DNA of 64,000 bases, from assembly GCF_007676705.1 (NCBI RefSeq), contig NZ_VEBF01000003.1, forward strand, positions 682,001-746,000. Reading direction: 5' to 3'. The stretch is from Paenibacillus xylanexedens. GTDB lineage: Bacteria > Bacillota > Bacilli > Paenibacillales > Paenibacillaceae. How positions within the stretch are numbered: position 1 is the stretch's first letter; each line of letters starts with the position of its first letter. A model generated the notes under the pieces. It worked only from the letters and a program-made list of their open reading frames with translations. It ran no database searches and was not told the DNA's origin. Position numbers and translations under genes: made by a program. This document shows, one piece after another, positions 54,178 to 62,966 of the stretch.

Positions 54178-54771
54178 TCACTTCGTTTCTGGAGGTCTTT
54201 TACCACGTTTTAACTCATTGATACTGAGACCAAAATCCATCTGTAAGTGAGGATAATCTGGGAAGTTAGCCCAGTCACCGCCCCACGTAAAACCTAACTC
54301 TTTCGCGAGTTCCACTACTTCCATCCAGTCAGCCTGGCCATTCTTGTTATCATCCCGTTCCATATCCCATACCACATCACCTTCAGGCGTCCTTAGTGCA
54401 AAATCAATCGCTAATCCATAGTTATGATATGACTCACCGCCACGTGCATTAGTAACAATATTGCCTGCACTTGAGCGTCCTTGGTTAAACAATGCATCTT
54501 GCTCATCGGAACTTCGGTAACCGTGGGTTATAACGATCTCTATTCCACGTCTGGCTGTCTTGCGTATCAATAATTCCTCATTCTCAGCCACTACAGGGTG
54601 AAGACCCGTAATTGGTGCAGCGTCTTGGATCGGTGTCCCTGGCCACATGTTATCGATATCACCTTTTTGCTGTAACCATACATATATAATGGAAAGTATT
54701 AGTGTAGCTACGATCCAGGTTTTCAAACTTCTATTTTTTTTCTGTTTGCCTTTACGTTTTGAAGTATTCAT
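54178..54771 (-). CDS. M15 family peptidoglycan peptidase (VanY/CwlK-like)
   Basis: A 197-residue protein with a basic cytoplasmic head, one membrane helix (about 18-35) and a D,D-/L,D-peptidase domain. Zinc and catalytic motifs are ESYHNYGLAIDF (SxHxxGxAxD) and PHLQMDF. It trims peptidoglycan stem peptides, probably as an L-Ala-D-Glu endopeptidase or D,D-carboxypeptidase. The ATG follows CAGGAG; an upstream in-frame GTG overlaps that site. Confidence 0.87.
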   Translation of the reverse strand: MNTSKRKGKQKKNRSLKTWIVATLILSIIYVWLQQKGDIDNMWPGTPIQDAAPITGLHPVVAENEELLIRKTARRGIEIVITHGYRSSDEQDALFNQGRSSAGNIVTNARGGESYHNYGLAIDFALRTPEGDVVWDMERDDNKNGQADWMEVVELAKELGFTWGGDWANFPDYPHLQMDFGLSINELKRGKRPPETK

Positions 54772-54934
54772 GTCCACTCCTGATGTTTATTCTGAATGAC
54801 AACCATTCCTGCTGCCTGGATCTTTCAGTCGATTAGACTCTATTATAATTCATTTGAGCCTTAAATGCTTCCATCACCACAGTATTGAATTCTTTCATAT
54901 ATTAGAGTGGACATGTTAATTCTATTCATACATA

Positions 54935-54966
54935 CAAAAAAGCAGTCGGCTATAAGCCGACTGCTT
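54935..54966 (-). terminator. Terminator of the rpsF-ssb-rpsR operon
   Basis: A perfect 12-bp stem AAGCAGTCGGCT/AGCCGACTGCTT (54940-54966) with T6 on the minus strand. Confidence 0.9.
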
Positions 54967-54987
54967 CGTATGCAAGCTGAGTAAAAA

Positions 54988-55260
54988 CTACTCAGTTGTG
55001 TATGGCAATAATGCGATTTGACGGGAGCGTTTGATTGCAATCGTCAGCATGCGTTGATATTTAGCGCTAGTACCTGTTACACGGCGTGGCAAAATTTTTC
55101 CACGTTCGCTGATAAATTTACGAAGCAAGTCCGTATCTTTATAATCGATGTGAGTAATTTTGTTAGCTGTGAAGAAGCACACTTTACGACGTTTATTACG
55201 GCCGCCACGACGTGCCGGTCTTTTATCGTTGTCTCCGCCTTCTCTTTGCTTGAAGCCCAT
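54988..55260 (-). CDS. rpsR: 30S ribosomal protein S18
   Basis: A 90-residue S18 with a basic Gly/Arg-rich N-terminus and the core KVCFFTANKITHIDYKD ... ISERGKILPRRVTGTSAK...QRMLTIAIKRSRQIALLPY. It binds S6 in the 30S platform. Last gene of rpsF-ssb-rpsR. Confidence 0.97.
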   Translation of the reverse strand: MGFKQREGGDNDKRPARRGGRNKRRKVCFFTANKITHIDYKDTDLLRKFISERGKILPRRVTGTSAKYQRMLTIAIKRSRQIALLPYTTE

Positions 55261-55316
55261 GCTTTTCAGTCCTTTCCTATCATGTAACCCATATCTCCTA
55301 AGAGTATCAGCTCATG

Positions 55317-55802
55317 TTAAAATGGCAAATCATCATCCGATATATCAATCGGTTTTCCGTCATCGGAAAAAGGATCCTGATTGTTGCTACGCGAATTATT
55401 GTTATTGTTCGCGCGTCCGCCGCCTCCATAAGAAGGCTCTTCACGCATTGGTTGCCCACCGCCGCCACCGCTATTATCACGGTTAGCTGACTCCAAGAAA
55501 CGGACATTATCGGCAATGACTTCGGTCACGTATACACGTTTTCCTTCGTTATTCTCGTAGTTCCGTACTTGAATGCGTCCTTCGACTGCAGCCAGGCGTC
55601 CTTTGCGCAAGTAGTTCGCACAGGTCTCGGCAAGCTGTCTCCAGGTTACGACCGGAATGAAATCGGCTTCCTTTTCTCCCCCTTGGCTTGTAAACGGTCT
55701 GTCCACTGCCAAAGTAAATTGCGTAACTGCTACTCCTGCTGGAGTGTAACGCAACTCAGGATCCCGGGTTAACCGGCCGATCAGAATGACACGGTTCAAC
55801 AA
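55317..55802 (-). CDS. ssb: Single-stranded DNA-binding protein
   Basis: A 161-residue SSB: OB-fold (MLNRVILIGRLTRDPELRYT ... YVTEVIADNVRFLE), a Gly/Asn-rich disordered linker, and the acidic protein-docking tip DDDLPF. It coats single-stranded DNA and recruits replication and repair proteins. It lies between rpsF and rpsR as in most Firmicutes. Confidence 0.97.
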   Translation of the reverse strand: MLNRVILIGRLTRDPELRYTPAGVAVTQFTLAVDRPFTSQGGEKEADFIPVVTWRQLAETCANYLRKGRLAAVEGRIQVRNYENNEGKRVYVTEVIADNVRFLESANRDNSGGGGGQPMREEPSYGGGGRANNNNNSRSNNQDPFSDDGKPIDISDDDLPF

Positions 55803-55850
55803 TGTAATCCCCTCCTTCAGAGCGTATTGGTGCGTTGATCACGAGTAGTC

Positions 55851-56141
55851 TTAAGCAGACTTAACGTCGTTGGTAATGAGATAACGAATAACTTCGTCAG
55901 AAATCTTCATGAGACGCTCAAGTTCAGTTACAACTGCTGGTTCAGCAGTGAAATGTACCAGAACATAAAAACCATCACGGAATTTCTTGATCTCATACGC
56001 AAGACGGCGTTTACCCATAACGTCGTGAGCTGTAACTTCACCACCGCCGTTGGAGATGATGCCTTGGAATTTATCGACTGTAGCTTGAACAACTTCTTGC
56101 TCAATGTCAGGACGAATAATGTACATCACTTCATATTTGCG
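55851..56141 (-). CDS. rpsF: 30S ribosomal protein S6
   Basis: A 96-residue S6 (MRKYEVMYIIRPDIEQE...; TAHDVMGKRRLAYEI). The ATG after AAGGAGGTG is chosen; the 21-residue extension in the longest frame is upstream leader. The leader contains a CTCTCAA/TTGAGGG hairpin just before the ribosome site, which could serve S6:S18 feedback. Confidence 0.97.
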   Translation of the reverse strand, partial: RKYEVMYIIRPDIEQEVVQATVDKFQGIISNGGGEVTAHDVMGKRRLAYEIKKFRDGFYVLVHFTAEPAVVTELERLMKISDEVIRYLITNDVKSA

Positions 56142-56220
56142 CATAATTTTCACCTCCTTATGGACTCTGGCCCTCAATCTAGGTTGAGAGCAAGGAACGA
56201 GCACAAACTCGAACTATATT

Positions 56221-56249
56221 AATATAACAAAAACCGAGCCAAAGTGCAA
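56221..56249 (-). promoter_or_regulatory. Promoter of rpsF-ssb-rpsR
   Basis: On the minus strand TTGCAC (56244-56249), exactly 17 nt, then TATATT (56221-56226). Confidence 0.7.
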
Positions 56250-56346
56250 GCAAACGTTCCCTGTACATATTGGCACATGATCACCCGAGCTCTGGTGCAC
56301 ACTAGAGAAGCAACACTGAAACATAATCTGTAGAGGAGGTTTTATC

Positions 56347-56541
56347 ATGGGTGAACAAACCGAGTTCGAACCAGGGGACAAAGCCCCCAATGATGGTGAG
56401 TATACCGAGATTGGCGAAAACAGTTTTCACACGGAGATTAACAATCCAAAACGAGTAACGCTACAAAAGGGCGAAGCTTTCCCGGAAACAAGCAATCATA
56501 ATCGCAAGTGGAAGAAACTGACCAAGGCCCGTGTCCACTAA
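56347..56541 (+). CDS. yjzC: YjzC-family protein
   Basis: A 64-residue hydrophilic protein matching the YjzC family of spore formers: EFEPGDKAPNDGEYTEIGE, then NPKRVTLQKGEAFPET and a basic tail. Function unknown; the family is associated with sporulation. The ATG follows GAGGAGG. Downstream (56542-56801) lies a stretch without a convincing gene, ending in a terminator. Confidence 0.85.
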   Translation: MGEQTEFEPGDKAPNDGEYTEIGENSFHTEINNPKRVTLQKGEAFPETSNHNRKWKKLTKARVH

Positions 56542-56801
56542 TCAACATTTTTTTCAGCTCCATGTATATAAACCGGAATAAAGCACATAATACAATCAGG
56601 CGGTGCACGAGAGAGGTGTGGTTCCGTTGGACAACGAAGCCGATCATTCGCTGTTGGAGATTCATCACGTAATTTAAGAAGCAAGTGGTTGTGTGTTGTA
56701 AGGCCCTTCGTCTGAAGCACGCGTATTGCTACGTGCAGTATACCAAGTTTCTGATTGTTACGACCGATTGTTTCCTAACAAACAAATGCACCGCCGGACA
56801 G

Positions 56802-56827
56802 AGAGCCCTTCGGGGCTCTTTGTTTTT
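56802..56827 (+). terminator. Plus-strand terminator
   Basis: AGAGCCC-TTCG-GGGCTCT (56802-56819) followed by T-rich sequence. It is 260 bp after yjzC, so it ends either a long yjzC 3' region or an unrecognised small transcript. Confidence 0.8.
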
Positions 56828-56841
56828 ATACAAGGTTAAAC

Positions 56842-56868
56842 AAAAAGACCTTCCTAATGGAAGGTCTT
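56842..56868 (-). terminator. Terminator of the tRNA-Ser gene
   Basis: A perfect 10-bp stem AAGACCTTCC/GGAAGGTCTT (56845-56854, 56859-56868) with T5 on the minus strand. Confidence 0.82.
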
Positions 56869-56920
56869 CTTAACGATCTTTTATTAAACTCAACATGAAT
56901 TGAGTAAATTGTAATTGAAG

Positions 56921-57011
56921 TGGCGGAAAGGGTGGGATTCGAACCCACGCACGCTGTGACACGCCTAACTGATTTCGAGTCAGCCCCCTTGGGCCTCTTG
57001 GGTACCTTTCC
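56921..57011 (-). tRNA. tRNA-Ser (anticodon CGA)
   Basis: A 91-nt class II tRNA on the minus strand. Acceptor GGAAAGG pairs with CCTTTCC, discriminator G and encoded CCA follow. The anticodon stem CTGA/TCAG holds loop CTCGAAA (anticodon CGA, reading UCG). A long variable arm is present, and the T arm is GTGGG-TTCGAAT-CCCAC. Confidence 0.95.
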
Positions 57012-57114
57012 GCAGCAATATTGATTATAGCATGATCATTTACAGAACGCAACACCCATACGGGGCCTACATGTAAACGTTATTACGAGCATTACATCCT
57101 GAAATATTGCAACG

Positions 57115-57324
57115 TCAGGATTCTGTGGAATCTTCGGCTGAGCGCAATACCTTTTTCATGTTTTTTTCAAATTTCGCTCTTGGAATCAACACACTGTGTT
57201 TACATCCAACACACTTGATTCGAATGTCCATTCCCATTCGAATGATCTCCATTTCATTACTGCCACAGGGATGTTGCTTCTTCATCTGCACGATATCCCC
57301 AAGCTGGAAACTTTTACGCTCCAC
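57115..57324 (-). CDS. DUF951 family protein
   Basis: A 69-residue protein with a zinc-ribbon-like IRIKCVGCKHSVLIPR and the strongly conserved KKQHPCGSNEMEIIRMGMD segment of DUF951 (YyzM-like). Role unknown, possibly RNA- or ribosome-linked. The GTG start (9 nt after GAGGGGG) agrees with homologue length; ATGs at 57333 and 57342 are alternatives. It overlaps the end of the MscS gene. Confidence 0.85.
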   Translation of the reverse strand: MERKSFQLGDIVQMKKQHPCGSNEMEIIRMGMDIRIKCVGCKHSVLIPRAKFEKNMKKVLRSAEDSTES

Positions 57325-58252
57325 CAGTGCCATCCCCCTCATCTTTCTCCAGAGCTACTGCCTGTTCCAATGCTGCCTGATTGCTCATCTCATGATACTC
57401 CAGTGTTTTTTTAACATCGCCCTGAATCTGACGTTCCACCGAAGCACGAGAATTAGGCATACATTCAGCCACAATTCGTACCACATACTCTGATGTAGAC
57501 ATCGACTGAATACCGAGTACATCCGGGACCTTCACAATATTCAAATCACGTTCCTCGATCCCAACCAAAGATTGTTTCACCAGGTGTACAGACTCATCCA
57601 GACTCATATCCGCCTTCATCGGAATATCCACTACAGCTAGCGAATTGGACATGGAGTAGTTCGTTACACTTGCAATCGCCCCGTTCGGGATAATATGCAC
57701 CTCACCTTGCCAGCTGACCAGTTTGGTTGTTCTGAGCCCGATCACTTCAACCGTTCCCTTGTAGGTCCCCGTCTGAATAACATCCCCCACCGCGAATTGA
57801 TCCTCTAATATAATGAAGAAACCCGTAATAACATCCTTAACCAGACCCTGTGCACCGAACCCAATGGCAAGTCCGAGCACACCGGCACTGGCCAGCAGCG
57901 GTCCAACTTGGATATTGATCTCTGATAACAGTAGCAGAATCATAATAAAATTACATGTTATGGAGGTCGCATTTTTCAACAGTTCCCCTACGGTTACGAA
58001 TCTGCGCGGATTTACGCGAATCTTACCTTCCTGCTTGCGTTCCATGGAACGATCTATAATTCGATATACGACCTTAATAACAATACGGGTGATAATGAAA
58101 ATAATGATAATCCGGATTGAGCTAAACATAATATTAAGCCACATATCAGGATCTGCAATTTTGTTCCAGACTTTATCTGTCCAACGAAGGGCTTCATTCA
58201 CAGCACCAGTAGCACCGGTCCCATTCCCTTGAGCCAACTGAAATGGCAACAT
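57314..58252 (-). CDS. MscS-family mechanosensitive channel
   Basis: A 312-residue channel with three membrane helices. The pore helix is VGPLLASAGVLGLAIGFGAQ, followed by the beta domain (GDVIQTGTYKGTVEVIGLRTTKLVSWQGE, IIPNGAIASVTNYS) and a C-terminal acidic tail. It releases solutes on osmotic downshock. MscS-like genes beside parAB/rpsF are usual in Firmicutes. Confidence 0.92.
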   Translation of the reverse strand: MLPFQLAQGNGTGATGAVNEALRWTDKVWNKIADPDMWLNIMFSSIRIIIIFIITRIVIKVVYRIIDRSMERKQEGKIRVNPRRFVTVGELLKNATSITCNFIMILLLLSEINIQVGPLLASAGVLGLAIGFGAQGLVKDVITGFFIILEDQFAVGDVIQTGTYKGTVEVIGLRTTKLVSWQGEVHIIPNGAIASVTNYSMSNSLAVVDIPMKADMSLDESVHLVKQSLVGIEERDLNIVKVPDVLGIQSMSTSEYVVRIVAECMPNSRASVERQIQGDVKKTLEYHEMSNQAALEQAVALEKDEGDGTGGA

Positions 58253-58266
58253 CCTTCATCTCTCCT

Positions 58267-58530
58267 CTACATCGGTATGTTATCATAGCTGTCTTCTGTT
58301 TTGAAATAGAGGCCACGGATCTCTACGAACTCGTTACGAATGATCTTCTGCACCCGCTCCAGATCCTCTTTTGGAAACTGGATACATAGCGCACAACCTG
58401 CTGTAATTTCTTTTGGCGTAGGGAACAAGTCGATCTCTATCTCGGCAAACTCCAGCAGCATTTCAGCACGTAGTGCCTGCTGGGTTGAATCAAACGCAAT
58501 CAGCATCCAATCGTTAATCCATTCGTCCAT
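58267..58530 (-). CDS. DUF3343 putative sulfur/selenium carrier
   Basis: An 87-residue protein of the DUF3343 family (WMLIAFDSTQQALRAEMLLE ... PTPKEITAGCALCIQFP). The CALC cysteines could carry persulfide or perselenide. Genes of this family cluster with cysteine desulfurases of the type found at 59862, which supports a sulfur-relay role (inference). It lies 14 bp upstream of the MscS gene on the same strand. Confidence 0.85.
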   Translation of the reverse strand: MDEWINDWMLIAFDSTQQALRAEMLLEFAEIEIDLFPTPKEITAGCALCIQFPKEDLERVQKIIRNEFVEIRGLYFKTEDSYDNIPM

Positions 58531-58647
58531 GTCCCGCTCCTTTCACCATACGTCCAACCCTTGAGAAAAAGCTTGTCCTCATGAAGTATAAAACGCTCTA
58601 CCTTTCCATATACTGTTACTACTATTCCAAGGGAAAGGATAGATCCT

Positions 58648-59253
58648 ATGAATCCTACTTCGCGTTCCTTTTCATCACAAGACTTGACCAGTTTGAAAAT
58701 CCCCCATACCGATCCAGGCATTCACTCTGCCATTACCCATCGTTTAATGTTCCATCTCTATAAAGCCCATTCTCTGCAAAATGTAGTGATCGTCTGCATC
58801 GGCACAGATCGCTCAACAGGCGACTGTCTTGGTCCTCTGGTCGGATCAGCACTTTCCAAGTGGGACAGCCCTTTATTTCATTTGTACGGTACCTTAGATG
58901 AACCAGTTCATGCAATGAACCTTCAGGACACACTCCACAACATACAGAAAACACACCATAACCCTTATGTGATTGGGATTGATGCCTGTCTTGGTCAGTC
59001 ATCCAGTGTAGGATGCATTCAAGTCGTGAATGGCCCACTCAAGCCCGGTGCGGGGGTAAATAAAGAATTACCGCCGGTCGGCGATATCCATCTAACAGGT
59101 ATCGTTAACGTCGGCGGCTTTATGGAATACTTTGTCTTACAGAACACACGGCTTAGTCTCGTCATGCGCATGTCCGAGATTATATCCAGCAGTCTGTATT
59201 CGGCCATTCGGGAATGGCATACACGTTCTACTCTGCTTGCTGTGCCAGAGTAA
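58648..59253 (+). CDS. yyaC: Spore protease YyaC
   Basis: A 201-residue protein of the GPR-related YyaC family (DUF1256): VIVCIGTDRSTGDCLGPLVG, GTLDEPVHAMNL, YVIGIDACLG and VGDIHLTGIVNVGGFMEYF are all typical. It is a sporulation-associated predicted peptidase. ATG after AAAGGAT. Its last 26 bp overlap the end of the convergent DUF4446 gene. Confidence 0.9.
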   Translation: MNPTSRSFSSQDLTSLKIPHTDPGIHSAITHRLMFHLYKAHSLQNVVIVCIGTDRSTGDCLGPLVGSALSKWDSPLFHLYGTLDEPVHAMNLQDTLHNIQKTHHNPYVIGIDACLGQSSSVGCIQVVNGPLKPGAGVNKELPPVGDIHLTGIVNVGGFMEYFVLQNTRLSLVMRMSEIISSSLYSAIREWHTRSTLLAVPE

Positions 59254-59728
59254 TAGCTTCCTTTTCCTCTGGGGACAGAGTGTACGTGGACTCTCCCCCT
59301 TTAAGAGGTTTTGCATATACATAAGAACCGTCACGGTTATATATCCCCGTAAGGATCATCCCATCCTGGCTATCGTTAATCATGGCCATCGAGAAACTCA
59401 GATCACTGCCACGCTCTCCATAAGCATTGTATCTTTTCACGCCAACTTTACCTTGAATGCGGGTCAGCTTTTGCATGACAATTTGCAGCTGATTCGTTTG
59501 CAGTTTGTGTTCATCCTCAATGCTGTCCATCTGAATTTTCAGATTAATCAGCAATGATTCAAGGTCCTCCACTCCACTGCCAGCCATCATGGCTTCATAT
59601 TTACGTTTAAACTTTCGTAACTTTGCCCCTTGAGCAATACTTACAATCAGCAAGATCACTGTAAGTAATGCCATTCCACCAATAATCCATAACAGCTGTT
59701 CCAGAATCAGCTCGTTTAATTCAGCCAT
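59228..59728 (-). CDS. DUF4446 family membrane protein
   Basis: A 166-residue protein with one N-terminal membrane helix (about 10-32), a coiled-coil (about 50-95) and a conserved globular end (GSDLSFSMAMINDSQDGMILTG). It matches DUF4446, usually found beside parAB in Bacillales. Function unknown. Confidence 0.87.
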   Translation of the reverse strand: MAELNELILEQLLWIIGGMALLTVILLIVSIAQGAKLRKFKRKYEAMMAGSGVEDLESLLINLKIQMDSIEDEHKLQTNQLQIVMQKLTRIQGKVGVKRYNAYGERGSDLSFSMAMINDSQDGMILTGIYNRDGSYVYAKPLKGGESTYTLSPEEKEAITLAQQAE

Positions 59729-59861
59729 GTAAGTGCAACTACCCCTCTATATTTTTGATCAGATTACGTCTGTCTGTAATACTACCATTCATTATAAATC
59801 AACCCGATATTCATAAGCTTAATCATGCAGTGCTGCGTCAAATGAATACGTCATGACAACT

Positions 59862-61019
59862 CTAATCTATTCTCCCTGTCAGTTCCAATACTGCCTTAAC
59901 GAACACATCGACATGTTCTCTTGTCGAGTTGTATCCCACACTAGCTCTTACCGCTCCGGTAGCGGTTGTGCCAGCTGATTCGTGAGCAAGCGGTGTACAA
60001 TGAAAACCGGAGCGAACTGCAATCCCATAATTCCGGTCTAATCGGAAAGCAAGTTGTGCCGAATCATACCCTTCCACAGTAAAAGATACTAACCCGGTAC
60101 GGGGCTGTCCTATCTCCGGACCTAGCATTCGAATGCCTTTAACGGAAGATAGCCCATCCATCATATGTTGGGTCAGTTCCCACTCGTGTTGGTAGATGAA
60201 CGCCGGTGTCATCTCAAGTACATGTTTCACACCCGCATTCAGCCCTGCGATCCCGACAGTATTGGGTGTTCCCGCCTCATACCGATCAGGACGTACCTTT
60301 GGCTGCTCCAGTGCTTCTGACTGGCTTCCTGTTCCCCCATGAAGCAAAGGCTGCACATCCAGCTCAGGCGCAATGTACAGGCCACCTGTTCCCTGAGGAC
60401 CAAGCAGTCCCTTGTGTCCCGGAAAAGCCAGCATATCGATGCCCAATTGTTGCACATTCACAGGCATAACCCCAGCACTCTGAGCTGCATCTACTAGTAA
60501 TATCGCCTGATATTTACGACATAGGAGCGATATTTCCCCAATAGGAAGAATACTGCCAAGCAGATTGGAACTATGTGTACAGACCACCAACTTGGTATTT
60601 GAACGAAACATACGTTCCATTTGCACCAAATCGATGGCTCCTGCATTGTTTACAGGTGCATAATCAATCTCTACATTTCGCGATCTGCGCATATACTCTA
60701 GTGGTCGTCTGACTGAATTATGTTCAACCATGGTAGCAATGACATGATCGCCTTCGTTAAGCAAACCTTGAATAGCCAGATTCAGAGCTTCTGTCGTATT
60801 TGATCCAAATGCAACATCATTGGCATTCTTGATGCCAAACATATCAGATATCGATTTTCTGGCCTCGAAGAGTACACGACTTGCCTGAACAGCCATTCGG
60901 TGACTTCCTCTGCCGGGATTGGCCCCTGCAATCTCCAATGCACTCAACATTGCTTCACCGACAGCAGGTGGTTTGGGCCAAGATGTTGCTGCATGATCCA
61001 GATAGATAATTCCCTCCAC
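59862..61019 (-). CDS. Cysteine desulfurase (aminotransferase class V)
   Basis: A 385-residue PLP enzyme: start IYLDHAATSWPKPP, PLP-region GSNTTEALN, DAAQSAG, Schiff-base Lys in FPGHKGLLGPQG, and active cysteine in VRSGFHCTPLAHES. It abstracts sulfur (or selenium) from cysteine as an enzyme persulfide. The sequence type is the family paired with DUF3343, which is encoded at 58267. GTG start with AGGTGG 7 nt upstream. Confidence 0.92.
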   Translation of the reverse strand: MEGIIYLDHAATSWPKPPAVGEAMLSALEIAGANPGRGSHRMAVQASRVLFEARKSISDMFGIKNANDVAFGSNTTEALNLAIQGLLNEGDHVIATMVEHNSVRRPLEYMRRSRNVEIDYAPVNNAGAIDLVQMERMFRSNTKLVVCTHSSNLLGSILPIGEISLLCRKYQAILLVDAAQSAGVMPVNVQQLGIDMLAFPGHKGLLGPQGTGGLYIAPELDVQPLLHGGTGSQSEALEQPKVRPDRYEAGTPNTVGIAGLNAGVKHVLEMTPAFIYQHEWELTQHMMDGLSSVKGIRMLGPEIGQPRTGLVSFTVEGYDSAQLAFRLDRNYGIAVRSGFHCTPLAHESAGTTATGAVRASVGYNSTREHVDVFVKAVLELTGRID

Positions 61020-61180
61020 CTCACAACCACCTCTGTCCCATAAGTTAGTTATTCACCTGTACGTATTGCATAGATCACCCTGTAAACAAAGAATGACATA
61101 TCGTTTCTCCATGGTACAGAGGCGATATGTCATGACATGAGTAAGCCCCGCATGTTGTTAATGAATCATCGATCCGACTA

Positions 61181-62026
61181 TTATTGCAACAATTCCAATA
61201 GCCGTTCCAGATCCTGTTGACTGTAGTAGTTGAGCTCAATTTTACCTTTATCTTTATTGTGCTTGATTTTCACTGTTGTTTTGAAACGTTCACGCAGCGA
61301 TTCTTCCACCGTATCAATGAATGGATCTTTCTTTTTCAACTTCGATTTGGCTTTAGCCTCACCTGTTTTGGATCGGTCCAGTTGTTGAACGGCTTCCTCC
61401 AACTCACGCACACTCCATTGCTGATCAATGGTTTGTTTGGCAAGTTGCTTCACCACAACCTCATCTTTAACACCCACGATCGCGCGTGCATGTCCCATAG
61501 ATAATGTTCCACGTGAAACATGGTCTTTTACTTCTTCGGGCAATGATAACAGACGCAAGAAGTTAGCAATGTGAGAACGTGATTTACCTACTTTTACAGA
61601 CAACTCTTCCTGAGTCAACGCGAATTGGTCCATTAACCCCTGATAAGCAACTGCAACTTCCATGGCATTCAGATTCTCCCGTTGCAGATTCTCGATCAAC
61701 GCAATCTCCATTACCTGCTGATCACTGAAGTTGCGAACTACAGCGGGTACGGTGGCATTACCACAATATTGCGATGCTCTGAACCTTCGTTCTCCGGCAA
61801 TAATCTCATAACCTCGTAATACAGGACGAACAATAATAGGTTGTATGACACCATGCTGACGGATAGACTCAGCCAGTTCATGTATTGCGCCTTCATCAAA
61901 TACCTTACGTGGTTGATAGGGGTTAGCCCGCAGTTGACTAATCGGGATTTCTACGACTTTATCATCGTCATTAATTGAAAGCGAAGGAATGAGGGCATCA
62001 AGACCTTTTCCAAGCCGCTTACTCAT
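61181..62026 (-). CDS. parB: Chromosome-partitioning protein ParB (Spo0J)
   Basis: A 281-residue ParB/Spo0J CTPase clamp: N-terminal MSKRLGKGLDALIPS (ParA-activating), the CTP/ParB box NPYQPRKVFD and AGERRFRA, a helix-turn-helix (LTQEELSVKVGKSRSHIANFLRL) and a C-terminal dimer domain. It overlaps parA by 8 bp and carries its own parS site inside the gene. Confidence 0.97.
   Translation of the reverse strand: MSKRLGKGLDALIPSLSINDDDKVVEIPISQLRANPYQPRKVFDEGAIHELAESIRQHGVIQPIIVRPVLRGYEIIAGERRFRASQYCGNATVPAVVRNFSDQQVMEIALIENLQRENLNAMEVAVAYQGLMDQFALTQEELSVKVGKSRSHIANFLRLLSLPEEVKDHVSRGTLSMGHARAIVGVKDEVVVKQLAKQTIDQQWSVRELEEAVQQLDRSKTGEAKAKSKLKKKDPFIDTVEESLRERFKTTVKIKHNKDKGKIELNYYSQQDLERLLELLQ
61505..61520. 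promoter_or_regulatory. parS centromere site
   Basis: TGTTCCACGTGAAACA, a perfect 16-bp match to the B. subtilis parS palindrome, located inside parB as in Bacillus. ParB loads here to spread along DNA. Confidence 0.97.
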
Positions 62027-62780
62027 AAGAAATCACTTCCTTTGCGAGCTCTAAATACACTTCCGCCCCTCTTGACCGAGGGTCATACGTGATAATGGAT
62101 TGACCATGAGATGGTGCTTCGCTAAGCCGTACGTTACGCGGAATAATCGTTTGATATACTTTTTGTTGAAAATACTTTTTCACTTCTTCAATAACCTGGA
62201 TCCCCAGATTGGTCCGTGCATCAAACATCGTCAGCAATACTCCTTCAATCTGCAAGGAAGTATTCAGATGCTTCTGTACCAGACGAACTGTATTAAGCAA
62301 TTGGCTTAATCCTTCAAGTGCATAATACTCACACTGAATCGGAATGATCACCGAATCGGAAGCAGTCAACGAATTGATCGTTAACATACCAAGGGATGGT
62401 GGACAATCGATCAGTATGTAATCATAGTTTTTTTTCACCATGGCGAGTGATTTTTTCAGGCGAACTTCCCGTGATATCGTGGACACCAATTCGATCTCGG
62501 CTCCGGCAAGCTGAATCGTTGCAGGTATGATATGAAGGCCTTCAATCTGAGTCTCCACAATCGCTTCTTGAGGAGGAACCTCATTAATAATGACATCATA
62601 TATACAATTAGCCACATCTGCTTTATTGATTCCGACTCCGCTAGTTGTATTCCCCTGAGGGTCAATATCGACAAGCAATACTCTTTTCCCGAGTGAAGCC
62701 AGTCCTGCACCCAAGTTAACAGATGTCGTCGTTTTCCCCACACCGCCCTTTTGATTTGCTACGGCCATAATCTTAGACAA
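62019..62780 (-). CDS. parA: Chromosome-partitioning ATPase ParA (Soj)
   Basis: A 253-residue deviant-Walker ATPase: KGGVGKTTTSVNLG, VLLVDIDPQGN and YILIDCPPSLG. It works with ParB in origin segregation and modulates DnaA. The start is MSKIMAVANQKGG. parB follows with an 8-bp overlap. Confidence 0.97.
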   Translation of the reverse strand: MSKIMAVANQKGGVGKTTTSVNLGAGLASLGKRVLLVDIDPQGNTTSGVGINKADVANCIYDVIINEVPPQEAIVETQIEGLHIIPATIQLAGAEIELVSTISREVRLKKSLAMVKKNYDYILIDCPPSLGMLTINSLTASDSVIIPIQCEYYALEGLSQLLNTVRLVQKHLNTSLQIEGVLLTMFDARTNLGIQVIEEVKKYFQQKVYQTIIPRNVRLSEAPSHGQSIITYDPRSRGAEVYLELAKEVISYE

Positions 62781-62966
62781 TTACTTCACCTCAAATAAAA
62801 TAGGAGTCTTTTCTTGTAGGTTGTGAGATATTGTTAACAAAAAGCAGGTGGCTATCGTCCACACAAACAACAACTACCGTTCCATCCATATACCGTTCTC
62901 TAAACATTTCAGACCCATCTTGCTTTATAGACATAAAAAGCGGCCCATTGCCGCCATAAGCTTCAA

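Noticed and set aside
56281..56860. A T-box or other riboswitch near yjzC and the tRNA gene
   Set aside because: No T-box core sequence or specifier-like hairpin was found; the terminator alone is not enough.
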